A stretch of DNA of 64,000 bases from assembly GCF_003672135.1 (NCBI RefSeq), contig NC_039516.1, positions 3,827,838-3,891,837 on the forward strand, written 5' to 3'. The first letter of the stretch is position 1. Each line of letters starts with the position of its first letter. Positions 12,501-27,500 of this stretch are shown in pieces. The notes under the pieces were generated by a model. That model was not told the DNA's origin and made no database searches. It saw only the letters and a list, made by a program, of their open reading frames with translations. The translations under genes and the position numbers were made by a program. The stretch comes from Ooceraea biroi (taxonomy: Eukaryota > Arthropoda > Insecta > Hymenoptera > Formicidae).

Positions 12501-15500
12501 CTCGTACGAGAGACCGACGAGATTTCGAGGGAAAGATTTCCGAGCGAGAAAGAGAGAGAAAAAGGAAAAAAGAGGGAGAAAGAGCATGGCGCGTCTCAAC
12601 AGCTACGAGAGGAGAGATCGAGATCGTATCACTAGATCCCGAGCGGAAACTCGAGGACCCCGAATGAATGAACGTGCTCCGTTCGCGAGAAGAATGAGAT
12701 AAAAGGAAAAGGGGAGAAAAAGATGCAGTCCTCTCTCTTCCCTCTACACAACAGATACCAAGAGCCAAGAGTAAGATAAATCGGAAATTACGGAACGCAG
12801 GACTGTCAGCACGAGAGGAAACGACCGCCGAAATGTCTCCCATGATGTTTTTATCAGCTGATTTAACGGCTCGATGATTCCGCTGCGCACTCGTCCGCGA
12901 ATCGAATGATAATTCCGAAAGTTTAAAAGTTTCTCATAGCAAGTGCGGGAAAACGGCACAATGCATTTAAAATTCATTTGTGATATTTATCGAATGTAAA
13001 ATTCTTTTGTCCGATTTTAACTGGCTGTGTAATTGACAGATTACCATTAAATTCATATTTTATTATATGTATAATAGATAATAACTGATAAAAATGTAAG
13101 TTGCACTTTACCTCGTGCCGTTACATCACTACGATGACAGTATCTGAAATTTTATTAAGCCGTACTAAAGGAAATTGTTTAGTGCACAAAAAGTTAAAGA
13201 TTTTAAGAAAGACACAGAAGGACGTGAATTATTTTCACAATCAGAGGCACGAGCGTGTGCATGCTGACGGGATTATGAAGTAGGCGTAGAAAGCTCGATA
13301 AGCGTCCTGTCTTGACGCAGCAAGGTAATGGATAATCGGTCACGCGTAATTAATGACGAAGGAGGGCAACGCGCGAGACTGCTGCAGCATCCACGTCGCG
13401 TCCGAGAGGATGACGTAAAACGGGAAAGAGCGAGGGACAGAGCCGACAGTCAGCAGACGAGTCTGAGTGGAGAGGCAGAAGAGACTCTCGCGAGGGAAAT
13501 GACGGAACGAGGGACGAAGAAGTACGAGAGAGAATGCCAGACTGCCTGGCGGCGTAGGCTTTATCAGCCTACGCGACGCGACGGCTCTTCGAATCGCTCG
13601 GTCTACGTGCGTACATGTACACGTACGTAGCGTAGCTTCTTTCCTCTTTCATCGTCTGCGTCGGCATTAACGTATGAATGTGGCATTAGCAAAGCGGCTG
13701 GAGAAAATAGCGCCTTAACGGAAAATACAGTGCGTCTTCGAGGAACTGGGTGGATGAGATGTCTCTGGTGAAGACAACGAGACGTTTTCAATGAATGCAT
13801 CCGGTGCACGTAGCGCGCGACTCGCGAAAATCCGCGGGTCTTAATTATTTCAGCGCCAATACTCCTGATTTTGTACGACACGTCTTTGTACTTTAATATT
13901 TTATTAATACATTCCGAGGAAATCTTGTCATACATTTCCAATAATCAATAGATAAAATGGTCTTCATAATTATTGAGATATATATTTTTTTACACGCTCG
14001 TATCGTATCGACTTCAGGATATGTATTCACCGTATCATATTAAAGAATTTCTACTTCAACAGAATTTTTCCTTACTACGTAATAACATAACGGAATCAAC
14101 AGGAAATGAACACTCAAGCATAATGTGATTATGCATATGATTATTGCTACGCAGACAATTTTGGCACACGTGTCGTACTGACGACTGCAGAATCAAATTC
14201 TCGGAATCAAGTTCGTTTTTCGATTTTGCTTGAAACGCGTATTCATAAAAATAACATTGGTATCACAAAAATTGTGAGCATTTTAATTTCAGTTAAAGAA
14301 TATGACGGCAATTGAAGTTGATTAAGTAATTACGTTAACCTTGACTGATGCTCGTAAAATTTGCATAAATGCGTGGAAGTTGATACAAAAGACAAAGTGC
14401 TTCTTAGAAGTCTTAGAACTTATTAAATCACAAAATATTAATTGCTTGCAGCTTCGTAAAAACGTAGAAGAATTTTTTATCTAACATCGTAGCAGTTCTG
14501 AACAAAACGCTAATAACAGTCAACGTAAATCAGGTTGCAAATCCAAGAATCGAGAATCTCAAAAAATGTCAAACGGGTAATAATGCGCTGCGAATGTTGT
14601 CTTTGCGACTTGTACATAAATTTATACCATGGTATAATAATTTATAAATTATGAAATATACCCGATCTTTTAATAAGACAATTTATATGCCATATAATTA
14701 AGATATACAGCTTGACACGACTTAATGTGCACGTAGAGAGTCGTTCCACGAGCCGCACAGTTACGCGGAACGTTGTAAGGAAAAAGAGGCATAAGAGTTT
14801 ATGTGCATTCGTTCATGTTCAGTTAATTGCTAGATCGCGGTCGAGCAATTAAATCCATTAGAGCAAAATTACCTGTTAGACGTATTCTACAGGTATAGAA
14901 AATTACGTTGAATTTGCTATATACTTGTCACGCACAGTTTTCCTCCCTCTCTCTTACTTCTGCTTGCTTTACATCTTTTCTTGCAGCAAGTAATATTCAG
15001 CAATCCACTGATTCCCTACCGTCAACATTTGGCTCGTTCGCGCCGAACCTTATCCGTAATATCGAACAAACTTTTTCACAGGTATATTCTTGATTACACG
15101 AGGGATAGCACAGACTATGGCATGGCCGTGCCTGTTCTTAATTAACCATACATGGATCAGTAGGCAAACATCAGCCGTCAGTTCGTTTGAGCTTTGATTC
15201 TACGATGTGATCCAACAGGAACTAACTGACGCTACCAAAAAGTTTTTTTTAAATAGAATCGTAATACTAAAGCTGAGATTAGCAATTATAGCTGAAAAGC
15301 AAATTGCTACGTTAATTAATATCTTGTGTACGAAGATGACGAACGAATTCCTATATCCGTATCGATGGCGATCGGTAATATCTTGCGCGATAAATTTCAA
15401 GATAGAAATAGGTGAGGACGGGCTTATATTATCCTCGAGCCTTATAGATGTTCGAGATAATCGCGATTTTTATGTAATTTGCTGTTGCTAATTTTGCCCG

Positions 15501-18500
15501 AACAAAATTGCTGAACGATGTTAAACTCCGACTTGCACAACGAGATCTTCATGACGTAATTACGCGTCTATACTGTAACACGCGTGTTTCCCATAATTAT
15601 TTCTCGCAGGAATAACGTTTCTGCCCTCGTTAACTCTGTATATTGTTCCAGTGTATAATTTGGCGAAAAATTTTACGGAAGTCGCGATAAATACGCGTAT
15701 TATATTTCAGCCTTCTGGCTGAAAGGAAGGATGGGCTGGACGTATCGCGAATTCAATTCACCCATAAATGACTTGCCTCGCAACGTCAATCATAAGCGCG
15801 ACCATCCCGACAATAATAATCAACTGGTAGCAGACGCGAGATAAGGGAAAGATCCTTACGATGCACGCGACGTTTGCATGTATGATGAAATAAATCAGGG
15901 CCCATTATCTGGCCCATCGTAATAAGTGCGTAATGACAGCGGTCCAGACGCCGGCGGTGATGTGTAACGACCGTAAGGAGAACACTTCTGAAGAAAACCC
16001 TGCCGACACCCGACATGACGCGGTATTGTTTCAAATGACTGTAGGAAGCGCGATTATCATAATACGTACTTGTGCTCGTTAGCATGCTCGCGCGGCAAAT
16101 ATTCTGTTTCGCAACCGATAAATGGACGTCTTTGGTTTCCGGTGTCTGCGTCTCGAGCAAAAACGACGATGATTCACACAACGCTGCATTTTGACGAACG
16201 AGAAGAAGGAAAATTACCTTTTGATTACCGACTGCTAATGTTTTTCCGAGTTAATATCCAATATATTCCCAGTTGTTCATAAATATCGAAAAACTATTGG
16301 TTCGACGTCTTAGGAAATAAAGGCCATTGGCATTCAATATAATTCCCCTTCTACTTCTTTATTTGGAGTCCGCGTGAATCTTGCCAAGTGTCGTTAAAGT
16401 CTCCGCGCGATCCGCTTACTGCAGCAAGCTTCCTCGTCGGTTTATTTTTCCCATCGTTGATACGTACGGGATTTATAATGTCTTATTAAGCCATGTACAA
16501 ACCGGTGTGCATGTACAAGGTACCGAGTAACGACTCGCGGCACGATTGGAGCGCAACGAAAAACCCCGATTCGTCATGCGAGTCTTTTTACAGGAACAGC
16601 GTTGTTCAGTGAACGGCTCGTTAGACGGTGACGGCAATGCAGAAGCATGCGATGTACCTTTAAATCTCGGCACGAAAACGTTAGCACTCGGTTGTAACAA
16701 ACACGAGCCGACATGCAAACGAATAAATGATCGCCGACCGAAGCGCACCACGCTAGAATCCGAAAAGCGGGTTAATGCTCCCGCCGCACGAAACAACTTC
16801 CTAAAATAATCGTGAGCTTCCTCTATATACCGGCGATTCTGGCGCACCGCGATATTCTAAATTCATTTGCGCACTGCTTAACTCCGGTAATTTTAAATAG
16901 TACCGTTCACTCTCTTCTCGCCGATCGCAGAGTGCATTAACTCTAAGTGACGGAAACGAACCGATATCTGATTTTGCATATGAAGTTTTTCATTAATAGG
17001 TAATCAGGATAATTGAGATAAGTCATTCTCACTGATGGTCTCATGTAGAAATTATTTAATAGATGTCTGTATCTTGACAATTTTCAGTTTAGATTTATCA
17101 TCGACAGCTAAATAGACGAGCACTCATCGAAAACATTTTCTATCGCGACCTTTTAATTCTAAACATTATTTTCATAAATATTTCCAAGATTATATAAAAA
17201 CTTCGTTAAAATAAAATTTACTTATAATTAAATCAAGTGAAGGCTTGATATATTTTATTCGAAGTTTTACTTCAGCGCGAAAAATCTTCTCAATTTTCTA
17301 TACAATTGCAACTTATTTTAAATCGATTTCAGACTTATGGGTTTTTAAGAATGTACGGGTTGGTTTGAGCAGTCCTATTTTAATTTTATGCTCAGACAGG
17401 ACAACCGAAGCGTTTCTTTGGCGAAGTCATTCGCGTTTAGCTGACCTATATTCCTCCATAGAGAGTATCCGCTGCATCGACCGCTTTCATCGCTTCGTTC
17501 TTGTTTCGTTTTGTTCGTCCTGACTGAAACTCGGTCCGCGACTGGCGCCAGAATATTACCGCGCTCCGTCGTCCTTCTGCTGCCTCCTTTCGTCGGCCAT
17601 GGACGACTTTGCGATTCTCTTCTTTTACAAGCGAATATCTTCCGAATACTCGTCGCTTCGAATTTTAATTTGTACACCGGCATTCTTCATCGTGGAGCTA
17701 TTTCGTCTTGTGCTTCTATCCCTCCTCGAAGCAACAGGTGCGATGCGTAATCGACTGCAATCCTGATAAATCGCTTCATGTTTCATGTAGATAACTTTCC
17801 CGGAAATGTTATTCAAAATTCAATGTCAATAGTATCACGGTAACCCGTATTCATACCATACAAGATCATGAATTTTTCATGAACGTATTTTGTCGCTCTA
17901 ATATTTCATATTTATCGAGATATACATTACTATATAGTAGAGAATCTCTCTTTAATTATAGCTTCTTTAAACAACTTTATGTTTCTAAACTGAAATTTGA
18001 TTGACTTACTTTATTTAATAACCGGCATTAATTAACTTTCCATAAGCAATTTAAGATCAATTTTCTTTTAAATATATTTGAAAAATTAAGGGAAAATAAA
18101 TTTTTATTATTCCTCCGCACCTTTACTTAGATAAAAATCTATAATTCTTGATATTAATAAATAAATAACTTTACGAAGAGTGCTCGTAAACACTTTCCGT
18201 CATCAAAAAGTTAACTTCAGGCTTCAGGATTCAGCAAGAAACTTTGGTGTCTGCATTATAATACAGGCGTGCATTTTATCGTAAAATTTTATGAACATTT
18301 AACAGCGTGTACATTCCATTCATGGTGTGTGTGAAGCTGGCGTATCATTTCGCGGAAAATCATTAATTATTGAGAGTTCTGGCTCCCTTTTTAATAGTTC
18401 TAGAGTTCCTGATAGGTTAAACACATAGTTCTGGCCATTAAAGCGAAAAAATCGCACAGTGCAAAGTGAGACGCCAACTTCACGCAGCGTCTCACTTTGT

Positions 18501-21500
18501 CCTGCGACAGTTTCCGCCATAATTCCGGCTAGATTTTAAAAGATCTACAGTTCTACATGAGTTCTAGAAAGAGTTCTAGCGAAACAAATTTGTTTTCATC
18601 TTTTTATAATTATTAAAACTAAAAATTGTTTAAGGGAATGACGACTGGTTAATTTCAGAGAGTTCTGTGCTTTATGAAATATTTCTCGTGTAGTTCTGAA
18701 CATATTTAACCATTTTCCAAAGAGTTCTGAATGCAAACATTAACAATTATTTAATAAAAAATTTTAATCGTCCGAGAAAGACGTATCTACGGAGATATGG
18801 GTGAGAAGCTGGTCGATTTTCGAGAGTTCTGTGAAGACTAAAACAGTTCTCGTATAGTTCGGGACATGTGTAATGCCTTTCCAAAGAGTTCTGATAGGAA
18901 CAACGATTAGAAAATTTTTTTTTAATTATTTCACCCGAAGAGTGGACGTTTTCGACTTTACCAGTGAGACGCTGGCCGAAATGTCGGAGTTCTGGCTTTC
19001 CTAAAATACTTTTATAGTTCCGCACGTACTTATGATTTTCCTACAGAGTGCTATGTATGAGAGGTGCATAGAACTCTTTAGGAAATTCATAAGTACCTTC
19101 GGAACTATACGAAAAGTATTTTAGGAAAGCCAGAACTCCGACATTTCGGCCAGCGTCTCACTGGTAAAGTCGAAAACGTCCACTCTTCGGGTGAAATAAT
19201 TTTTTAAAAAATTTTCTAATCGTTGTTCCTATCAGAACTCTTTGGAAAAGCATTGCACATGTCCCGAACTGTACGAGAACTGTTTTAGAATAAGAAGAAC
19301 TCTCGAAAATCAACCAGCGTCTCACTGGTAAAGTCGAAAACGCCCACTCTTTGGGCGAAATAAGTTTTTAAAAAATTTTCTAATTGTTGTTCCTATCAGA
19401 ACTCTTTGGAAAGGCATTGTACATGTCCGGAACTATACGAGAACTGTTTTAGAATAAGCAGAACTCTCGAAAATCGACCAGCGTCTCACATACATCTCCG
19501 TAGATACGTCTTTCTTGGACGAGAAAAATTTTTTATTAAATAATTGTTAATGTTTGCGGTTGGAACTCTTTGGAATATTGTTAAATACGTTCAGAACTAT
19601 AGGAGAAATAGTTTAGTCTTCACAGAACTCTCGAAAATCGACCAGCGTCTCACCCATATCTCTGTATATCCGTCTTTCTCGGATAATAAAATTTTTTTAT
19701 TAACTAATGAATAATGTTTGCAATCAGAACTCTTTGGAATACGCTTAAATACGTTCAGAACTACACGAGAAATATTTTAGTCTTCACAGAACTCTCGAAA
19801 ATCGACCAGCTTCTCACCCATATCTCCGTAGATACATCTTTCTCGGACGATTAAAATTTTTTATTAAATAATTGTTAATGTTTGCATTCAGAACTCTTTG
19901 GAAAATGGTTAAATATGTTCAGAACTACACGAGAAATATTTCATAAAGCACAGAACTCTCTGAAATTAACCAGTCGTCATTCCCTTAAACATTTTTTAGC
20001 TTTAATAATTATAAAAAGATGAAAACAAATTTGTTTCGCTAGAACTCTTTCTAGAACTCATGTAGAACTGTAGATCTTTTAAAATCTAGCCGGAATTATG
20101 GCGGAAACTGTCGCAGGACAAAGTGAGACGCTGCGTGAAGTTGGCGTCTCACTTTGCACTGTGCGATTTTTTCGCTTTAATGGCCAGAACTATGTGTTTA
20201 ACCTATCAGGAACTCTAGAACTATTAAAAAGGGAGCCAGAACTCTCAATAATTAATGATTTTCCGCGAAATGATACGCCAGCTTCACACACACCCATTCA
20301 TGTGTAAAAAATACGCTTTGCATGAATATTATGCTCGCATAATCGCTGGCAAAGGCAACCGTTGTGTGCTCTTCCGCACACTAATTATAACATTACGCAT
20401 TAATTATCTCATGAAATCAAAGCCAGCGTGGCAATAATGCGCGATACATACACTTAGAATCCGCTGAATGCCGAGCGCGGAGGGCTCAAACGATTGATTC
20501 GATTAACGCCGCGCGATAACGTCGATGGCGTCATTACTTTAACGAATTCGCGGCATGGGGCCCAATAAGCGCAAATTACCGATAATTAAAGCGCAATCGC
20601 GACCGGATGCAAGCAGGCGAGGCAGCAAGGGTCCTTTATGCAAATCGCGCGAATCCGCATGATCCTTTAAACCTGTTTCGTAAGAAACGTGGCCGGCTAT
20701 CAAAAAAGAAATTGTTGCATCGACATTATCACAGATGACGATCGCGAAAAGTTCGAGTCGCCGTCGCGAACGCACGATTAATCAACGGGGGGAACAGGGA
20801 ACCTTGTTTAATTCCGATCGCGCCGTTCACGCGAGCAAAAAGAGAAACGAATCGCTATGATTACGTGGAAAGAGCGACGTAAGTTGAGAGAGGGAAAGGG
20901 CTATCATCCGGATATTTCTCTTTCCAGGTGTGGATCATCTAGCTAGAAAGATTGAATTAGATTTTCTAATTTATTTCTCGTATCTTACAGTCATATGTAC
21001 ATACACTGGATATATCGAAAATTGTTAATAATCTTTAAAGATGTGTGAAATGAGCAAGAAAAAAAGCGATTGATTTCGCAACAGTTTACTCCACAGGCAA
21101 GATTTGTATTTAATGGACACCGATCGTTATATTATACGTAATGGACCGTGACAACGTTCGCGGTCTTTTATTAAGACATTATCGATTAACGCAAGAGCAA
21201 TCGACCACGCGCACGGTGGTCCCGCAGAAAGCCGTCTCGCCCGAAATCGCTGTCATATAACTGTTATAAATAAGCATCGATATACGCGCCGGGATGTGCA
21301 CGGAGATACCTCGATAGACGGGTACGGGAAAGTAGCTGTCGAGGGAGATCCAAAGAAACGGCCCCGTCGTGGTGCCTTTGAATTAATTATTTGAGGACGC
21401 CCCCCGTATGAATAATTCAGATTTTTCGGACGGGATGAATCTTGACCGCGATATCTTTACGCGAGAGGCAGAAGCCGGGAAATGGAATTGGCTTTTGATT

Positions 21501-24500
21501 TACTGCCGATATCACCTAGCAAAGTGTATACTTTGTGGATTTTTCGCTTCGACTTCGTGCCAAGAAGATTCGTGCACGAAGCTGCAAATTCTCTGATTTT
21601 CCGTTTGGTATTTTCCACGCCACGTAAATTGCATTTAGAACTATCGTGAAACGCGGCGCCGTGGTTAGCAATGGTAATTTATTAACGGTAATTTAATAAT
21701 GGATTATATTAATGTTACTGAACACATTGCAATTTGCATCTATTCATTAAAACTTTTAAAATCTGTAAAATTTATATTACTTAAGGTAATAGCAATGACT
21801 ATGAATATTCAAAAGAATATTCGTCTAGTATCAAAATATGCGCTGTTGATCTTTATTGTCTTGAAACAAGGCAATAAACGTCAATATTCGTGCATACGTT
21901 ATATTATATCGGTGCGACTCTTGAGGTGAGTAAACTGACACGTATACATGATTCATGTACTACTCTCTCGAGTTTGTCTTTAATAATCCTTCTTTCATCG
22001 CGTGTTTAGTCCCACTTGACTAATTCCACCTTCCGCTTTCGTCGTGCACGTGTATCACCGAAGTGCTAGGTGGAGTAGTCGATTTGTTACATGAGTCAGT
22101 TCCTGTGACGAGCGGAGCGTGTCCAAAGCACATTAATTATTATTGTCATACTTTGAGGTACCGGAAAAGCTCTTTTTTCTTTATTAATCTAACATCTAAC
22201 GAATGTGTCACGTTTCGTGTTTATCGCTCGTCTTAAATGTAGAGTTTCGTGCGTTAAATTACAAATCACGCGAACCGCGATCGGAAGGAACGTCGGTAAA
22301 TACCGTTTTCAGTCAAGTTTTCAGTACCGTACTCAGAATAGTCAGCATCAATTTAGCGTGAAGGAGGAAGAGAGAGAATTGAAAGGATAGATTTATACAG
22401 CAATTTAACTCATTAAATGGAAAACATGATAATTTACGCGCTAATGTCATTTTCAAAGCATTGAACACAAACGATACGTTGCGAGCAAACAAACAAATTA
22501 TCTATAATATAATATGTAATATTATAATATGTCTCGTATTACTGAAACGTTGTATATTTCTTTGTCTGGTATCGTCATATTATCCAGTACCTATTACAGA
22601 AAAATGCTAAAGGAAAATCACGACGAATCCAGTTTTAATCATGCGTCCCAGCTAGCAGGAACCACAGGCGCCCGATTTAATTCCCACGATTTTACACGTT
22701 CCAGGATACTTCGGCAAGTATTTGAACAAGTACAACGGCTCGTACATACCGCCGGGGTGGCGGGAATGGGGCGGCCTTATAATGAACTCCCGCTACTACA
22801 ACTACAGCGTCAACATGAACGGCAAGAAGATAAAGCACGGCTTCGACTACAGTCGGGACTATTACCCGGACCTGATAGCCAACGACAGCGTGGCTTTCCT
22901 CAGACAGAGCAAACACAATTTCGCCCGGAAGCCGGTAATGCTAGTCGCGAGCTTCCCGGCGCCGCACGGCCCAGAGGACTCGGCGCCGCAGTTCTCGCAT
23001 CTCTTCTTCAACGTCACGACTCATCAGTGAGTATACGAATAAAACGTTTCCCAGCTGCATTTACACACGCGAACGCGACGTTATGCAACGTGCCACGGTT
23101 CGACTAATAAAAGCAAAATGTCCAAGTAATGAAAAATTTATCCGCGAATCTCACGCTCCGCTTCTGCACGATGCTTCGGCCTAATCAGCGATAAACCCGT
23201 GGCACGTACGTACATTCGATCGCGGACGGAATGCTACTTTCCGAACAAGGAAGTCATAAATAAGCGAATTGCCCCCCGTCGAACCTGTTCCGCGAAACTA
23301 ATAAGCGTACTCACCGTCCAAGCCTTGTTGCTCTATAGCTTCATTAGGTTCGATGTGAAATTTAATTATCGCGAAGCTTTCGGTCTTTGAGTCCGACGTA
23401 GATAACATTTACGACCTTTGTGTAAGCGTGTGGTATAAATATATCGCTTTACGTTATCGCGTACGTACGTAAGATTAATTAATGAGCGGGAAAGTTTCTG
23501 CGGTCTCTAATCTTGAGTGATCATCTAAATAATCAATCGAACTTTGATATATAGGAAGGAAATTAATGGAAAGTGCCTGGCATCTGTTTTGAAAGCATAA
23601 GTCATAATTTTCACGCGATTCGTTTAAGATTAACGTTCACGCAAATCAAAGTCATTATTGTAGAATTTTTGAAAGATCGCGCAGAAAAAGGACTACGCGA
23701 GAAGTGATGCGTGCTGTTCCATCTTGAACACCGTATAATCTTGACGAAGAATACACTGCACATTCTTCTCTACTTCGTTGTTTTACGCTCGTCATTCGCT
23801 GCGGTCTACGCGGTCTCGTCCTGCGAGGATTTATGTTTCTCTTTCTCTGATTGCATTTTGCGATGACTTCATTATTCTACGGCCAAATGACATGCAGCAA
23901 CAAAATTACGCAATAAAAAAAAATATTGAGTTATCTTTTTTTATTATATTATCTAATGCACGCGGATTTGATATATAGTCATTTCTGGAAATTGAAATGT
24001 TTAAAACATTATTCAATATTACATTTAACTCTTTAAACATTAATATAAAAATGTTTGTTTTAAGTTATGTTTTAAGTTAGATTTTATTAGCATTCAAATA
24101 GGAAACACGTTTTTCAAGCTAGAATCTTGGAAGCTGCAAAATGACATTTGAAAGTGATCTCCCTTGACAAAAACTGACTGTTGCAAAGACTGGTTAACTA
24201 CCTGAAAAGATTTAGAGGCGATTATCACGTGTTGGATGTTATTCCGGACTCGTACCATTGATATCGGAGCTGGTTCATTCGATGCTACCATGACAACTGC
24301 AATTTTATCGAACTCAGGCGACCACACATACGCGCACCTATTATTTTTCGTTGTTGCGACCGTTTTTCCATCCCCGATAAGCGATGCGACGCGGGGACGC
24401 GCACGACACAATAAGGATTGTCCCGGCGCGGAAAAACGAGAACACGAGAGGACGACCCTCCGCTCGACGAGACCGGGCTCTGTTCCGGCACTTTTCATTC

Positions 24501-27500
24501 TTCCCGAACAATGCGGCGCGTGCACCGTCGCGCCGAACGCTGGTAAATTCGCGCGTTTATCTCGATTCGCGTAAAATCCATCGTCTCGCGGCCGAAACAC
24601 ACGATGAAACGGAGACCGACGACACGAGCGATATCAGGCGGAGTGAAGGGCGACAGGTTCCATATGGTCCTAGACCCGACTATGGACATAGACATCCGCA
24701 GCCGTGGCGGCGTCATCGTGGAGTGATAGAGTGCCCTAGACCACCGAGAGCGCGATGAAACGCGCGTGAAAACGCGCTCCACATTGTGTGGCCGTGCGAG
24801 GTCTGGTATTATTTTGTATATACACACGCATATACACACATATATACAGACACCTGAGTCTGCGGGAAGAAAAGGGTGGCCCTAGTATGTCTGACAGTGT
24901 GTCGTCCAAGTTCGGAACAAAGGTGGAACGATAGCGAACGCGTTAGCTCGGTCCCCGGTCCCTCCTCGACGAAACTTTGTTCCCTGCCCAGATACGACAA
25001 ACTGCTGACTGGACGACAGCTCAGCGAAGTAAATGTATGTCGGCTGCTTCTCTCATTTGTCCGTCTCAAGTAATCTTGGATTGTAATTATATTTTTTCTA
25101 TTAATAACTATTCGACGGGTATTAATAGATTATGTATGAATATTTTGTGAGATATATGAGAGAAATAATACTTTAAATATCAATAATACTTGAAAATATT
25201 CAATTTTTTAAATTAGATCATCTTGGAGCATGGAAATGAAAGTTTTAGATCGCGCAATTTCCATCAAAATGAATTTTACTGCATTAAGAATGGATTCTTG
25301 ATACAAAACTCTCGGTTTCGCGGTAATTTCCAGTGCCAAATTCTACACACGCGAAGAAAATAGCGAGCCGGCGCGACGCCCGTCGTCGGCGTCATCACGT
25401 CGCGGTTGCACGCTCGTGTTGTCTCTTGCCACAGCGAATAAAAAGAGCTTTTGGGCCGTAACTGTGCTGTACGTTTGTGACAGCGTGCGATTCATTACCG
25501 GATTTCCAAGACACGCGAACAAAGGAAAAACTCGCTGAAATTTTACCTTGTTTTGCGATAAACGGACGGAGCATTCGCCGGATGATTTATCGCGCTTGCC
25601 GACGGTCATCACAGAGACGTGAAGAATACGAGAACTTCGTTTAATGACTCGGGCACAGACATCCTCGACGACGCTAAAAAGAAAGCTGCTCCCGTGAGAG
25701 ATCTTAAGTGTGACATTGAGGTTCGTACTCGCCACGTGTATTCAGCGCTAATTACGAATGTCTGGCTCTAAAGTAAGATATATCGTGCCCTTAAAGGCGA
25801 AGAGCTTGTGTGTGTGAAGCTGGCGTATCATTTCGCGGAAAATCATTAATTATTGAGAGTTCTGGCTCCCTTTTTAATAGTTCTAGAGTTCCTGATAGGT
25901 TAAACACATAGTTCTGGCAATTAAAGCGAAAAAATCGCATAGTGCAAAGTGAGACGCCAACTTCACGCAGCGTCTCACTTTGTCCTGCGACAGTTTCCGC
26001 CATAATTCCGGCTAGATTTTAAAAGATCTACAGTTCTACATGAGTTCTAGAAAGAGTTCTAGCGAACAAATTTTTTTTCATCTTTTTATAATTATTAAAG
26101 CTAAAAAATGTTTAAGGGAATGACGACTGGTTAATTTCAGAGAGTTCTGTGCTTTATGAAATATTTCTCGTGTAGTTCTGAACATATTTAACCATTTTCC
26201 AAAGAGTTCTGACTGCAAACATTAACAATTATTTAATAAAAAATTTTAATCGTCCGAGAAAGATGTATCTACGGAGATATGGGTGAGAAGCTGGTCGATT
26301 TTCGAGAGTTCTGTGAAGACTAAAATATTTCTCGTGTAGTTCTGAACGTATTTAAGCGTATTCCAAAGAGTTCTGATTGCAAACATTATTCATTAGTTAA
26401 TAAAAAAATTTTATTATCCGAGAAAGACGGATATACAGAGATATGGGTGAGACGCTGGTCGATTTTCGAGAGTTCTGTGAAGACTAAAACAGTTCTCGTA
26501 TAGTTCGGGACATGTGCAATGCCTTTCCAAAGAGTTCTGACAGGAACAACGATTAGAAAATTTTTTTAAAATTATTTCACCCGAAGAGTGGACGTTTTCG
26601 ACTTTACCAGTGAGACGCTGGCCGAAATGTCGGAGTTCTGGCTTTCCTAAAATACTTTTATAGTTCCGCACGTACTTATGATTTTCCTACAGAGTGCTAT
26701 GTATGAGAGGTGCATAGAACTCTTTAGGAAATTCATAAGTACCTTCGGAACTATACGAAAAATATTTTAGGAAGCCAGAACTCCGACAGTTCGGCCAGCG
26801 TCTCACTCTTTTCTGTCTTAAAATGCAGTTTTCGAGCAGTTTTAACTTTTTTAAATTATACAATGTCGCTGGTGCATAGAACTCTTTAGGAAATTCATAA
26901 GTACCTTCGGAACTATACGAAAAGTATTTTAGGAAAGCCAGAACTCCGACATTTCGGCCAGCGTCTCACTGGTAAAGTCGAAAACGTCCACTCTTCGGGT
27001 GAAATAATTTTTTAAAAAATTTTCTAATCGTTGTTCCTATCAGAACTCTTTGGAAAAGCATTGCACATGTCCCGAACTGTACGAGAACTGTTTTAGAATA
27101 AGCAGAACTCTCGAAAATCAACCAGCGTCTCACTGGTAAAGTCGAAAACGCCCACTCTTTGGGCGAAATAATTTTTAAAAAAATTTTCTAATCGTTGTTC
27201 CTATCAGAACTCTTTAGAAAGGCATTGTACATGTCACGAACTATATGAGAACTGTTTTAGAATAAGCAGAACTCTCGAAAATCGACCAGCGTCTCACATA
27301 TATCTCCGTAGATACGTCTTGCTCGGACGATTAAAATTTTTTATTAAATAATTGTTAATGTTTGCATTCAGAACTCTTTGGAAAGTGGTTAAATATGTTC
27401 AGAACTACACGAGAAATATTTTATAAAGCACAGAACTCTCTGAAATTAACCAGTCGTCATTCCCTTAAACATTTTTTAGCTTTAATAGTTCTAAAAAGAT

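Noticed and set aside
14908..15093. Possible extra Sulf1 exon in intron 2 (61-codon frame)
   Set aside because: The residues do not match the missing Sulf1 segment and no phase-compatible acceptor and donor pair was seen.
20098..20307. MAETVAGQSETLREV frames at 18320-18520, 20098-20307, 25791-26003 and 27580-27930
   Set aside because: These are translations of the inverted arms of the two Foldback-like elements, present in both orientations; there is no sign of a protein family.
24094..24600. 168-codon minus-strand frame in Sulf1 intron 3
   Set aside because: Four or more overlapping frames occur in the same GC-rich patch, and none has conserved motifs or splice context.
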